Shown: positions 1-6,508, counted from the stretch's first letter. The stretch: DNA of 23,818 nt from UBA7236 sp964638865 (GCA_964638865.1 CAZXBG010000050.1:1-23818), one strand, 5' to 3'. Made by a program: numbers and translations. The notes: generated by a model from the letters alone, not told the origin.

Positions 1-1
1 A

Positions 2-1600
2 CTAATTACTACACTCCAATCCCAAAGTAAGAATATACTCATTAGCCGGATCAAGAGCAATAACTTTATTATAATAAATGCATGCTTCAGCTTTCTGATT
101 TACAACAAGTGCATAATAAGTACTGCAATAAGAGTATGCTTCAATTAATGTCTTTTTATTTTTCTCCATGTCCTTTTCAGCCAGTTCAATAAATTTGAGA
201 TAAAAAGGAAGTGCTTCGCCTTTTACTTCCTGCTCAATTTTTAATTTCGTTTTTGCACGCTGTAAATAACCGTCCGGTGAATTTGGTTGCATAATAATAA
301 ATTGTGCAAAAGTGGTATCAGCATTTACATAATCAGCTGTTAGGAAATATGCACGGCCTAAAAAATAAAAATCCAATGGACCACCACCGAATTTGGTGAT
401 TGTATTATTATATGCAATAATTGCTTCAGGATATTTTTTTGTGGAATATAAATACTTTGCGTAATCAGTATATACCTCTGCTGTTGTATTTGTATCATTT
501 TCAATTGCCATGGTATAATAGAACACTGCTTTTGTAGTGTCTTTCATTTCAACGGCTAATTTTGCAGAGTATTGATAATCCAAAGGCTGCACTTTTTTCT
601 CCGGAATATTCCAAAAAGTTTGCGATGCCTCATAACCTTCTGTAAATTTTAACAATGCTGTTGCGGCATCTGTTTTTCTTAAAGTATCACCCAATTCATA
701 ATTTGCATAATAAATAATTCTCCAGGCAATAAAATTTGATGGATCGTCGGCAATTATCTTTCTGGCTTCTTCAATTGCACAGATATAATCGCCTATCTGA
801 TAACAAGTTACAGCAGGAACAATACGCGCCTCTTTATCCTCTGCATTTAATTCTACATATTTATTAAAACAAGCTCTTACTTTATCATATTGTCCATCGA
901 GATAATATTCTTCTCCTAATTCTTTCCATACTACTGCGATATTCGGATCATGCTGAATTGTAATTTTAAATTCCTCAATTGCTTCTTTGTGTTTACCGGT
1001 TTTTGCATGAACACGACCAATGCGCAAATGAGTTACCGCAATATTTGGGTTTGCAGCTTCTGCCTGTTCGTATTTAGTCATTGCCCTTCCCGGATCATCC
1101 ATATCGAGATATGCATCTCCATAAGCCAAAAGATTAATGATCAACGTAGGATCAGTTGAATAAGAGATCTCATAATTTTTGATCGCCTCTGCATTATTTA
1201 TTTTGTAATATGCATCGCCTATCTGATAAAAGATCTCCGCATTTTTCGATTTACTAACCTTGATGGCATCGTCAAAATTTAATTTGGCTTCTGCAGGTTT
1301 GTTGTTTAATAAATTCACCTTTCCTTTAGCTACAAATACAAGTGCGTTTTTGTTTTCAACAATATCACCGGCTTTTGAATAATAATACTTTGCGGAATCA
1401 AGCTTATTGGTCAATAAATAAACATTACCTAAATAATAATTTGTCTCCACTGTAGGCAAGGTATTATTGAGGGATAATAATATTTTTTTCGCTTTGAAAT
1501 AATATTCAGATTCTATCGCTTTTTTTGCTTCAGGCAAAGTTTGAGCCTGAACAACACTCTGAATTAATAATACAGCAATTAATGTTCTTATGATCTTCAT
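2..1600 (-). CDS. Secreted tetratricopeptide-repeat protein
   Basis: 532 residues, complete. The N-terminus (MKIIRTLIAVLLIQSVVQAQ) is a signal peptide, so the protein is periplasmic or outer-membrane associated. The rest is a long series of TPR helices, clearest at about residues 150-280 (for example AVTHLRIGRVHAKTGKHKEA and AVVWKELGEEYYLDGQYDK) and again near the C-terminus. TPR arrays bind protein partners; no catalytic motif is visible. It lies 16 bp downstream of the PstS-like gene and almost certainly shares its transcript. From memory, Bacteroidota often place a TPR protein after exbB-exbD-exbD-tonB and a PstS-like gene, which suggests a scaffold role in that envelope module; this is inference. 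The TPR fold is secure, the partner is unknown. No terminator is visible in the one base left after its stop. Confidence 0.9.
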   Translation of the reverse strand: MKIIRTLIAVLLIQSVVQAQTLPEAKKAIESEYYFKAKKILLSLNNTLPTVETNYYLGNVYLLTNKLDSAKYYYSKAGDIVENKNALVFVAKGKVNLLNNKPAEAKLNFDDAIKVSKSKNAEIFYQIGDAYYKINNAEAIKNYEISYSTDPTLIINLLAYGDAYLDMDDPGRAMTKYEQAEAANPNIAVTHLRIGRVHAKTGKHKEAIEEFKITIQHDPNIAVVWKELGEEYYLDGQYDKVRACFNKYVELNAEDKEARIVPAVTCYQIGDYICAIEEARKIIADDPSNFIAWRIIYYANYELGDTLRKTDAATALLKFTEGYEASQTFWNIPEKKVQPLDYQYSAKLAVEMKDTTKAVFYYTMAIENDTNTTAEVYTDYAKYLYSTKKYPEAIIAYNNTITKFGGGPLDFYFLGRAYFLTADYVNADTTFAQFIIMQPNSPDGYLQRAKTKLKIEQEVKGEALPFYLKFIELAEKDMEKNKKTLIEAYSYCSTYYALVVNQKAEACIYYNKVIALDPANEYILTLGLECSN

Positions 1601-1616
1601 TTTCGGTTTTGGTTTA

Positions 1617-2534
1617 TTATTCTACTATTTTAATTTCCCGTTCAGGCATCTTTGCCGGAATGAGACCTGCTTTTAAAATTATTCTTGAAGCCTTACTTCT
1701 ATATACAAAGTTGACAAAACCCGTGCCTAACAACTGGGCTATGTTTCCCTTTACTACAGTAACGCTCCTCTGAAGCGGGTAACTGTTGGTTGCTATAGTT
1801 GATTGTGACAATGGATAAACTTGTTTTATCCCGTTTACATCTGTTTTAGAAACTGATAATACCTTAACACCTTTGAGTATGGCTTGTGCTGTTGGATCAT
1901 CCATATCACTAATTTCGGCGAAGGAAATAAAGCCAATAGCATTGTCGTTTGCTGCAATATAAGAAGCTAGAGTGTCCTTATTATCGAGGGAGAACATATT
2001 GAGTAAAGAAGCACCTTCACTTTCTATCAACTGGTTGATCATACTTCCATTTGCTTTATTAAAAACAAAATTGGTATTTTGATATTTACCGGTATATCCG
2101 GGGTTTCTGCTTTTAATAAATTCGTTCATATCAAAAATGGAATCCGGATTATTTTCTGATGTTATAACAGCAATAGCTTCTGTTGCTATTTTAAATTGTT
2201 CCGGTTCAAATTTATGTGTTTTTTCAAGGGCTGCTAATTCGGTTGCATTAAGTTCTCTGCCGGTAATGATCATTTGAGTTTTGTTTTGCAAAAAAGCATC
2301 CAGAATTTCGCGGTCGCTGCCATAAGTGGCTTTTATTTTTGCTTCAGGATATACGTTTTCGTAAGATTTGATAAGTTCACCTACCAAAGTGGTATAACTT
2401 GCATCAGCATAAATTACGATCTCTCCTTTATTCATATTCTTTACATCCTTATCAAAGGAACCGGTACTGCAGCGAGAAAAGCCAAGACCTATCAGAATTA
2501 AGAAAAAAATAATATAGATGTTTTTTTTAATCAT
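1617..2534 (-). CDS. PstS-like phosphate-type substrate-binding lipoprotein
   Basis: 305 residues. Residues 1-22 are a lipoprotein-like signal with Cys22, but the residue before the Cys is Arg (FSRC), which is unusual for a lipobox. The mature part is a PstS/PBP-like-2 binding protein: a KGEIVIYADASY start, the YGSDREILDAFLQNKTQMII stretch that gives the first lobe, and a C-terminal YPLSQSTIATNSYPLQR segment resembling the YPL.R region of PstS. Known PstS proteins deliver phosphate to PstC/PstA/PstB. None of those genes, nor phoU, is here; the neighbours are TonB-ExbBD and a TPR protein. Its ATG overlaps the end of the upstream small gene by 8 bp (ATGATTAA), implying translational coupling. 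The family is confident; true phosphate transport is not, and a sensory or envelope role with TonB is equally possible. Confidence 0.85.
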   Translation of the reverse strand: MIKKNIYIIFFLILIGLGFSRCSTGSFDKDVKNMNKGEIVIYADASYTTLVGELIKSYENVYPEAKIKATYGSDREILDAFLQNKTQMIITGRELNATELAALEKTHKFEPEQFKIATEAIAVITSENNPDSIFDMNEFIKSRNPGYTGKYQNTNFVFNKANGSMINQLIESEGASLLNMFSLDNKDTLASYIAANDNAIGFISFAEISDMDDPTAQAILKGVKVLSVSKTDVNGIKQVYPLSQSTIATNSYPLQRSVTVVKGNIAQLLGTGFVNFVYRSKASRIILKAGLIPAKMPEREIKIVE

Positions 2535-2754
2535 ATTCGTTTTCGCGTTTTATTTCTTTTGCTTCTGAAACAACGCGTATTATTCTAAAAATGCCATAAA
2601 CCATTAATACAATTCCCAAAGCATAACTATATGTTCTTCCCAACGCTACAATAAATTCAGGAATTAAAATCAATATCAAACCGATGCCAATATACAATAC
2701 CGAAGCAAAGCACTTTAATAAGAGGACAGGATGTTTTAAAATATTAAATCGCAT
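2527..2754 (-). CDS. Small two-helix inner-membrane protein
   Basis: 75 residues with two predicted membrane helices (about 12-34 and 43-60: LLKCFASVLYIGIGLILILI and ALGIVLMVYGIFRIIRVV) and a charged C-terminal tail (SEAKEIKRENEYD). I do not recognise a named family; it resembles the small DUF308-like membrane proteins in general character only. It starts 14 nt after a hairpin terminator that follows tonB and overlaps the PstS-like gene by 8 bp, so it is the first gene of the PstS-TPR segment. It is real rather than a chance frame: the overlap is in the right register for coupling, and the hydrophobic pattern is regular. Role unknown; perhaps an anchor or assembly factor for the module. Confidence 0.75.
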   Translation of the reverse strand: MRFNILKHPVLLLKCFASVLYIGIGLILILIPEFIVALGRTYSYALGIVLMVYGIFRIIRVVSEAKEIKRENEYD

Positions 2755-2768
2755 AGCTATATAAAAAT

Positions 2769-2802
2769 AAAACCATCTTAGGATTTCGCCTCAGATGGTT
2801 TT
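2769..2802 (-). terminator. Intrinsic terminator between tonB and the PstS segment
   Basis: A 10-bp perfect stem (AAAACCATCT at 2769-2778 with AGATGGTTTT at 2793-2802). One mismatch is followed by three further inner pairs (2780-2782 with 2789-2791). On the minus strand the stem is followed by a T-rich run (TTTTATTTTTATA). It sits 20 bp past the tonB stop and 14 bp before the start of the next co-directional gene. It has T-runs in both directions. Since the downstream gene has almost no room for its own promoter, the hairpin probably acts as a partial terminator (attenuator) that lowers expression of the PstS-TPR part relative to tonB. Confidence 0.75.
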
Positions 2803-2822
2803 AAATATTGATTGAATCATTA

Positions 2823-3626
2823 TTAATCCGAAAGATCAAATTTAACAGGAAGCGTAAAGTAAACATTTACTGCTGCTCCGTTTTGCCTTCCCGGTGTCCA
2901 ATTAGGCATGGTGCTAACTACTCTCATGGCTTCTTCATCACAACCTGCACCAATTCCTCTTTGTACTTTTACATCTGAAACTTTACCACTTTTATCTACC
3001 ACAAATTTAAGGTAAACGGTTCCTTCTATACCATTATCCCTTGCCATTCTTGGATATTCGATATGACTTGCAAGGTATTCATATAATTTTTTAACTCCTC
3101 CCGGATATTCAGGATTTTGTTCCACGAAACTGTAAATGGTTTTATCCTCTACAATTTCTTTTTCTGTTACAACCGTTTCGATAATGATATCAGCATCTTC
3201 ATCACCTTCCTGAGTTTCCGTCGAGATGTCTGCTTTAATCTCATCAACGCGCACAACTTCTTCCTCTTCTGCAACTTCCTTATCTTTTTTAACCACCATT
3301 TCCACAAATTTAACGGTAGGTCTTACCGGTGGAGGTGGAGGAGGCGGAGGAGGTGGTGGTGGTGCTGCTTCATCCAATGGTGGTGGAGCTGTTAAAGTTA
3401 CTATACGATTAATAGAATCATCTTCCTTGCTTTTCTTCAGAAACCCAAAATCAATATAACTTGCGCTTGTTAGTATAATAGTAGACGCAAAAATGATCAC
3501 GGAAGCGATCAATGTGTTTTTTACTGATAATTGGCGTAAAAAGAATGCACCATAGGCTTTATTCCGATTGTCGAAAACAATTTCGTCCATCGATTGCCTT
3601 AAATATTTTTTGTTATCTTCCATCAT
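2823..3626 (-). CDS. tonB: TonB family energy transducer
   Basis: 267 residues. Layout: a cytoplasmic N-terminus of about 35 residues, one membrane anchor (about 37-57, TLIASVIIFASTIILTSASY), a periplasmic linker with 12 consecutive prolines (encoded at 3328-3363) followed by an acidic/lysine stretch, and a C-terminal TonB domain from about residue 170 (NPEYPGGVKKLYEYLASHIE, then YPRMARDNGIEGTVYLKFVV). TonB carries proton-motive energy from the ExbB-ExbD motor to outer-membrane TonB-dependent transporters. It is the fourth gene of the exbB-exbD-exbD-tonB operon, 63 bp after the second exbD. The protein begins Met-Met, so the start could be one codon later. The long N-terminus before the anchor is usual for Bacteroidota TonB. 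Family assignment is very secure; which transporters it serves cannot be told. Confidence 0.95.
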   Translation of the reverse strand: MMEDNKKYLRQSMDEIVFDNRNKAYGAFFLRQLSVKNTLIASVIIFASTIILTSASYIDFGFLKKSKEDDSINRIVTLTAPPPLDEAAPPPPPPPPPPPPVRPTVKFVEMVVKKDKEVAEEEEVVRVDEIKADISTETQEGDEDADIIIETVVTEKEIVEDKTIYSFVEQNPEYPGGVKKLYEYLASHIEYPRMARDNGIEGTVYLKFVVDKSGKVSDVKVQRGIGAGCDEEAMRVVSTMPNWTPGRQNGAAVNVYFTLPVKFDLSD

Positions 3627-3689
3627 AACGATTTGTTTGTTTGTCTGATGCTTATAGAATTAAATTTCCATAATTTATTACCTCAATTT

Positions 3690-4244
3690 TTATTCCGGAA
3701 CAACATCTAATTTCCCGCCGTTCGCTATTGCTTCCTTTTCAAGATCAGCAATATCCTGAATGGCATAAACTTTTGTGCTGGTAATATCCATTTCATCCAG
3801 GATGTCAACCATGTTTTTATAGGATGCTGCATCAGTCATTTTAATGATCACGATCATTTTTTCAGGATCACCGTGTTCTTTTCCAACTGATTTTTGTTTT
3901 TTATAAATAACATCACGAACTCCTTCTGCTGAATAATTCGTGGTTTTCATATCAAAAACCACTTGTCCCTCATAATACCAGATCTTATCATCTTTATCTA
4001 AAATTACATTTAAAACCATCGATTCCTTTACATCAGTCTTAACTTCCTCATCCTTTTTAGGCATGTTTAATTCCATTGCCACAGGTTTGTTGAGGGTTGT
4101 GGTTAACATAAAGAAGGATATTAAGAGAAAGGCAAGATCCACCATTGGGGTAAAATCGACACGGGTCGACATTTTTTTCGACCTGACCTTACCTTTTCCG
4201 TGTTTACTATGACTCCCTTTTTCCGGGGTTTGAATATCTGACAT
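3690..4244 (-). CDS. exbD: ExbD/TolR biopolymer transport protein (second copy)
   Basis: 184 residues. A basic cytoplasmic N-terminus (about 1-25) precedes one membrane helix containing the family proton-path aspartate (DFTPMVDLAFLLISFFMLTT, Asp near residue 36). A periplasmic domain follows that ends in the KMTDAASYKNMVDILDEMDI region typical of ExbD. ExbD dimers sit inside the ExbB pentamer and couple proton flow to TonB. It starts 13 bp after the other exbD, so the two are cotranscribed. Having two diverged exbD genes side by side is normal in this phylum and suggests a heterodimer or two exchangeable rotors (inference). The two copies differ strongly outside the membrane helix. Confidence 0.94.
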   Translation of the reverse strand: MSDIQTPEKGSHSKHGKGKVRSKKMSTRVDFTPMVDLAFLLISFFMLTTTLNKPVAMELNMPKKDEEVKTDVKESMVLNVILDKDDKIWYYEGQVVFDMKTTNYSAEGVRDVIYKKQKSVGKEHGDPEKMIVIIKMTDAASYKNMVDILDEMDITSTKVYAIQDIADLEKEAIANGGKLDVVPE

Positions 4245-4257
4245 AACCTTATTATTT

Positions 4258-4941
4258 TTATTTGGCTACCGGTGCAACAGTTGCACCTGTTACCGGTCCT
4301 TCCAAAGTGGTTATTAAATTAAATGTATGAATGTTTACAGGCTCATTTGTCAATGTTTTAATAATTTCCTGTATGGCTTGAATATTAGCATCTTTATCAC
4401 CTTTAATGGCAATTCGAACGTCAGGCCTGTCGGCTCCTGATTCTTCTTTGTCAAGCCTATCCGCCCAGCGACCTGCTTGAATCCAGTCTCTTAGCTCGTT
4501 GTTAGCGGAATCAATCGGAACTCCGGGATAATCGCGCAATGCAGCCAGCTGGTCGGGAGGTAAAGCCAAAACCTGAGGTAATTGTGCAATTTCATAACCC
4601 ATCATTTCCACATTGGCGAAATTTGAAATTTGCTGGTCTGACAGGTCTTTCAAAGCGGGATAGGTTTCACCATATCTTTCGATTAGGTTTTGTAAGGTAA
4701 CCACTTTTACTTTGGGGTTATCCATCGAATAGTAAACCTTACCTTCTTTATCTACGGAAATTACCATGAGATTATCAGGCACAACAGTCTCCGATTCAGA
4801 ACTCGGCATATCAATTACAACGGGTTGTGAAGGACGGAATTTAGCTGTTAATATGAAGAAAGTCAGCAACAGGAACGACACGTCTGTCATGGCGGTCATG
4901 TCCACTATCGTACTACTTCTTTTTACTTTAATTTTTGGCAT
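4258..4941 (-). CDS. exbD: ExbD/TolR biopolymer transport protein (first copy, long periplasmic domain)
   Basis: 227 residues, longer than the roughly 140-180 usual for ExbD. The membrane helix carries the conserved aspartate (TIVDMTAMTDVSFLLLTFFI, Asp near residue 20). The periplasmic part has an inserted stretch of about 70 residues (from about ERYGETYPALKDLSDQQISN to GRWADRLDKEESG) before the C-terminal ExbD core (RIAIKGDKDANIQAIQEIIK). The insert is the main difference from the partner ExbD. It lies 33 bp after exbB and 13 bp before the second exbD. Function as in the family: proton-coupled motor component energising TonB. The role of the insert is unknown; contact with peptidoglycan or TonB is a guess. 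Confidence 0.93.
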   Translation of the reverse strand: MPKIKVKRSSTIVDMTAMTDVSFLLLTFFILTAKFRPSQPVVIDMPSSESETVVPDNLMVISVDKEGKVYYSMDNPKVKVVTLQNLIERYGETYPALKDLSDQQISNFANVEMMGYEIAQLPQVLALPPDQLAALRDYPGVPIDSANNELRDWIQAGRWADRLDKEESGADRPDVRIAIKGDKDANIQAIQEIIKTLTNEPVNIHTFNLITTLEGPVTGATVAPVAK

Positions 4942-4974
4942 CGTTACGTTTTTTTAAACGTCCACTTAATAGGA

Positions 4975-5781
4975 TTATTTTTCTGAAGCAGCAAATGTTT
5001 GAGTGATCGTAAATCCGATCTCATCAATTCCGTAAGTCAGCTTGTCGATCATGCCTGTAAATATATTATAGAATATAATCGCCAATGCTGATGTTCCGAT
5101 TCCAATTGCTGTATTGATCAAGGCTTCAGAAATACCCGCTGAAAGTGCTGATGGATCAGGTGTTCCTTCCGCTGCAAGAGCTGCGAAGGCTCTGATCATA
5201 CCTAACACTGTTCCTAATAAGGCAATCAACGTTCCGATGGATGCAATAGTTGCAAGAATAGGAAGATGTTTTTCCAAAGCCGGCATTTCCAATGCGGTAG
5301 CTTCTTCAATTTCTTTACTTATGTTCAATACTTTTTGTTCGGTGGTAGCTTCTTTTTCAGCTTTCATCTCAGCATATTTATGTAAACCTGCGTTTACAAC
5401 GTTTGCTACTGAACCTTTCTGACGATCGCATTCTTTCAATGCCGCTGTCATATCCTGATTACTTAAATGAAATTTGATCTTCTGTAAAAAAGATTCAATA
5501 GATCCATTGCCTTTTGCCTTGGAGATGGTCATTAATCTTTCGAAAAAGAAAACCATAACAGTTAAAAATAAAGCTAATAGAATAGGTACGATGAACCCCC
5601 CTTCATGAATCAAAGCTAAATAATTACCCGGAATTGGTTTACCTTCTGCGGTGAAGTTAGCATCGCTTCCGGCTACAAAAATGTAAAATAAAATACCGAT
5701 AACGAGATTGACACCCATAACGATGATTCCAAGACCGGTGATCGTGGTCTTCTTAGTTGGTTTTGCTGCTGTTTGAGCCAT
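4975..5781 (-). CDS. exbB: MotA/TolQ/ExbB proton channel protein
   Basis: 268 residues. An N-terminal membrane helix (about 14-36), then a second (about 56-80, IVPILLALFLTVMVFFFERL), a cytoplasmic helical domain with EIEEATALEMPALEKHLPIL, and two final helices carrying the family signature (IASIGTLIALLGTVLGMIRA and LINTAIGIGTSALAIIFYNI). ExbB forms the pentameric proton channel that drives ExbD and TonB. The extra first helix, absent from the E. coli protein, is normal in Bacteroidota. It is the first gene of the operon. A TAnnTTTG promoter element lies about 40 bp upstream, and the gene-free repeat region follows beyond that, so this is where transcription of the cluster begins. Confidence 0.95.
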   Translation of the reverse strand: MAQTAAKPTKKTTITGLGIIVMGVNLVIGILFYIFVAGSDANFTAEGKPIPGNYLALIHEGGFIVPILLALFLTVMVFFFERLMTISKAKGNGSIESFLQKIKFHLSNQDMTAALKECDRQKGSVANVVNAGLHKYAEMKAEKEATTEQKVLNISKEIEEATALEMPALEKHLPILATIASIGTLIALLGTVLGMIRAFAALAAEGTPDPSALSAGISEALINTAIGIGTSALAIIFYNIFTGMIDKLTYGIDEIGFTITQTFAASEK

Positions 5782-5821
5782 AAGGTTTAATTTAATTTCC
5801 TTTTTAAATGTTTAGAGTTGG

Positions 5822-5829
5822 CAAATATA
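5822..5829 (-). promoter_or_regulatory. Bacteroidota -7 promoter element for the exbB operon
   Basis: TATATTTG on the minus strand fits the TAnnTTTG consensus exactly. It would place the transcript start near 5816, giving a 5' leader of about 35 nt before the exbB ATG at 5781. No convincing TTTG -33 box is seen at the expected distance, since that part is an A/T run. Inference from motif match only. Confidence 0.45.
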
Positions 5830-6003
5830 GATTAATTTTTAAAAAAGTGTTTTTTTAATTAAGAAATTCACAATTTGCCAGTGTTATTTTTATGTTAACC
5901 GCAGTATATGGTAATTGTTTAAAACGGTTGTGCGATGATAAACCGAATTGTTGAATATATTGGTATAGCGGTGGGGTGGTTTTACAGAAAAGTGACAAAA
6001 AGA

Positions 6004-6038
6004 GGGGTTGAAGGGGTTGAAGGGGTTGAAGTGTTGAA
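6004..6038. repeat. Tandem 9-bp repeat GGGGTTGAA
   Basis: Three perfect GGGGTTGAA units (6004-6012, 6013-6021, 6022-6030), then a shortened GTGTTGAA. The same GTTGAAG word recurs next to the other GGAGG modules (near 6367 and 21311) and, in the opposite orientation, at 23675-23690. It therefore seems to be part of the composite repeat family rather than an isolated tract. Confidence 0.85.
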
Positions 6039-6044
6039 GGGGGA

Positions 6045-6084
6045 TTTTACGGAGGAAATAGCTCCACTTTGTCGAACTGCCCAC
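6045..6084. repeat. GGAGG module, copy 1
   Basis: TTTTACGGAGGAAATAGCTC, then CACTTTGTCGAACTGCCCAC. It matches the modules at 6389-6430, 21240-21282 and 21321-21363. The shared core is TACGGAGGAAATAGCTCCA with TGCCCAC about 15 bp later. Copy 1 lacks the AATGATAC part kept in the two right-hand copies. Confidence 0.75.
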
Positions 6085-6191
6085 TAGGAGTGCGACTGAG
6101 ACTGCTTCTGGGTTCTGAGTTCGGGGTTGACAATCTGCCTACTGCCACTGCCAACTGCGACTGGTTATGAGTTCATGGTTCTGAGTTCTGA

Positions 6192-6257
6192 GTTGAAAAA
6201 TGTTCGATTTGTAGAGACGCAATGCATTGCGTCTCTACAAATCGAACATTTTTCAAC
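6192..6257. repeat. Perfect 66-bp palindrome (33-bp arms, no loop)
   Basis: Every position from 6192 to 6257 pairs with its mirror about the centre between 6224 and 6225. The left arm runs GTTGAAAAATGTTCGA then TTTGTAGAGACGCAATG. The second copy at 21131-21190 keeps the inner 34 bp (17 bp per arm) identical, but differs at two outer positions on both arms so that pairing is preserved. It could extrude as a cruciform or fold into a strong hairpin in RNA. Confidence 0.95.
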
Positions 6258-6270
6258 AACCTTAACCACA

Positions 6271-6358
6271 ACTGTGACTATAATTGCGATAGTATCAGTC
6301 ATTGTGACTGCAACTGCGACTGCATGTCGAACTTTCCACTGTGACTGTGACTGTGACT
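6271..6358. repeat. Low-complexity GACTGYGACT tract
   Basis: A degenerate 6-bp-periodic tract built from ACTGTG/ACTGCG words (for example ACTGTGACTGTGACTGTGAC at 6338-6357). The same words precede the GGAGG modules at 21196-21210 and 21283-21302. It codes for nothing credible. Confidence 0.8.
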
Positions 6359-6388
6359 TTTCTTAAGGGTTGAAGTTGTTTTAAAGGG

Positions 6389-6430
6389 TTTACTACGGAG
6401 GAAAAATCTCAAATGTGACCCACTGCCCAC
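6389..6430. repeat. GGAGG module, copy 2
   Basis: TTTACTACGGAGGAAAAATC, then TCAAATGTGACCCACTGCCC and AC. It is the left-hand counterpart of 21240-21282 in position relative to the palindrome. It is somewhat more diverged than the right-hand copies. Confidence 0.7.
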
Positions 6431-6457
6431 TGCCACTATCTTCTTGTTCAACATTTA

Positions 6458-6487
6458 CCAAAATTTGAATATTCAATCAAATTTTGG
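6458..6487. promoter_or_regulatory. Inverted repeat (operator candidate) over the promoter of the beta-barrel gene
   Basis: CCAAAATTTGA (6458-6468) and TCAAATTTTGG (6477-6487) are perfect 11-bp arms around an 8-bp spacer. The left arm contains TTTG at 6464-6467, the right distance (20 bp) from TCTATTTG at 6488-6495, which matches TAnnTTTG at all but one position. The repeat thus covers the -33 box and the spacer and stops at the -7 box, the place where a dimeric repressor or activator would bind. If the promoter call is right, the repeat is upstream of the transcript and acts as DNA, not RNA. No regulator gene is adjacent. Confidence 0.55.
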
Positions 6488-6495
6488 TCTATTTG
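6464..6495 (+). promoter_or_regulatory. Bacteroidota-type promoter for the beta-barrel gene
   Basis: TTTG at 6464-6467, 20-bp spacer, TCTATTTG at 6488-6495 (one mismatch to TAnnTTTG). The expected transcript start is about 6500-6503, leaving a very short leader before the ATG at 6509. Motif-based. Confidence 0.5.
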
Positions 6496-6508
6496 TAAAA
6501 AATCACAT

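Larger units (their letters stand above)
6109..6430. repeat. Composite palindromic repeat element, left copy
   Basis: Order: TTCTGAGTT-type tract (6109-6191), perfect 66-bp palindrome (6192-6257), GACTGYGACT tract (6271-6358), AAGGGTTGAAG spacer (about 6364-6377), GGAGG module (6389-6430). The element at 21028-21363 has the same parts in the same order and orientation. No open reading frame of transposase type is inside, and no target-site duplication is evident. It may be a non-autonomous element or a slowly expanding intergenic repeat. Confidence 0.8.
5830..6508. other. Gene-free repeat region upstream of exbB
   Basis: No credible gene lies between the exbB start and the beta-barrel gene at 6509; the frames open here are low-complexity products of repeats. 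In order it holds: a tandem 9-bp tract, a GGAGG module (6045-6084), a TTCTGAGTT-rich tract, a 66-bp perfect palindrome, a GACTGYGACT-rich tract, a second GGAGG module (6389-6430), and the promoter with inverted repeat for the next gene. The first part (5830-5995) is AT-rich and shows no clear element. Confidence 0.85.

Noticed and set aside
3117..3459. Gly/Trp/Arg-rich open frames opposite tonB
   Set aside because: Antisense shadow of the proline-rich linker of TonB (CCN codons read as GGN).
5890..6084. 64-residue open frame with an FNPFNPFNP stretch
   Set aside because: The stretch is the translation of the 9-bp tandem GGGGTTGAA. No homology and no start signals.
6127..6366. 79-residue open frame
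   Set aside because: It reads straight through the palindrome and the GACTGYGACT tract, giving a low-complexity Thr/Val/Ile product. It is a product of repeats.
6004..6430. CRISPR array
   Set aside because: The repeats are 6- to 9-bp words and non-uniform modules without regular spacers, and no cas gene is present.
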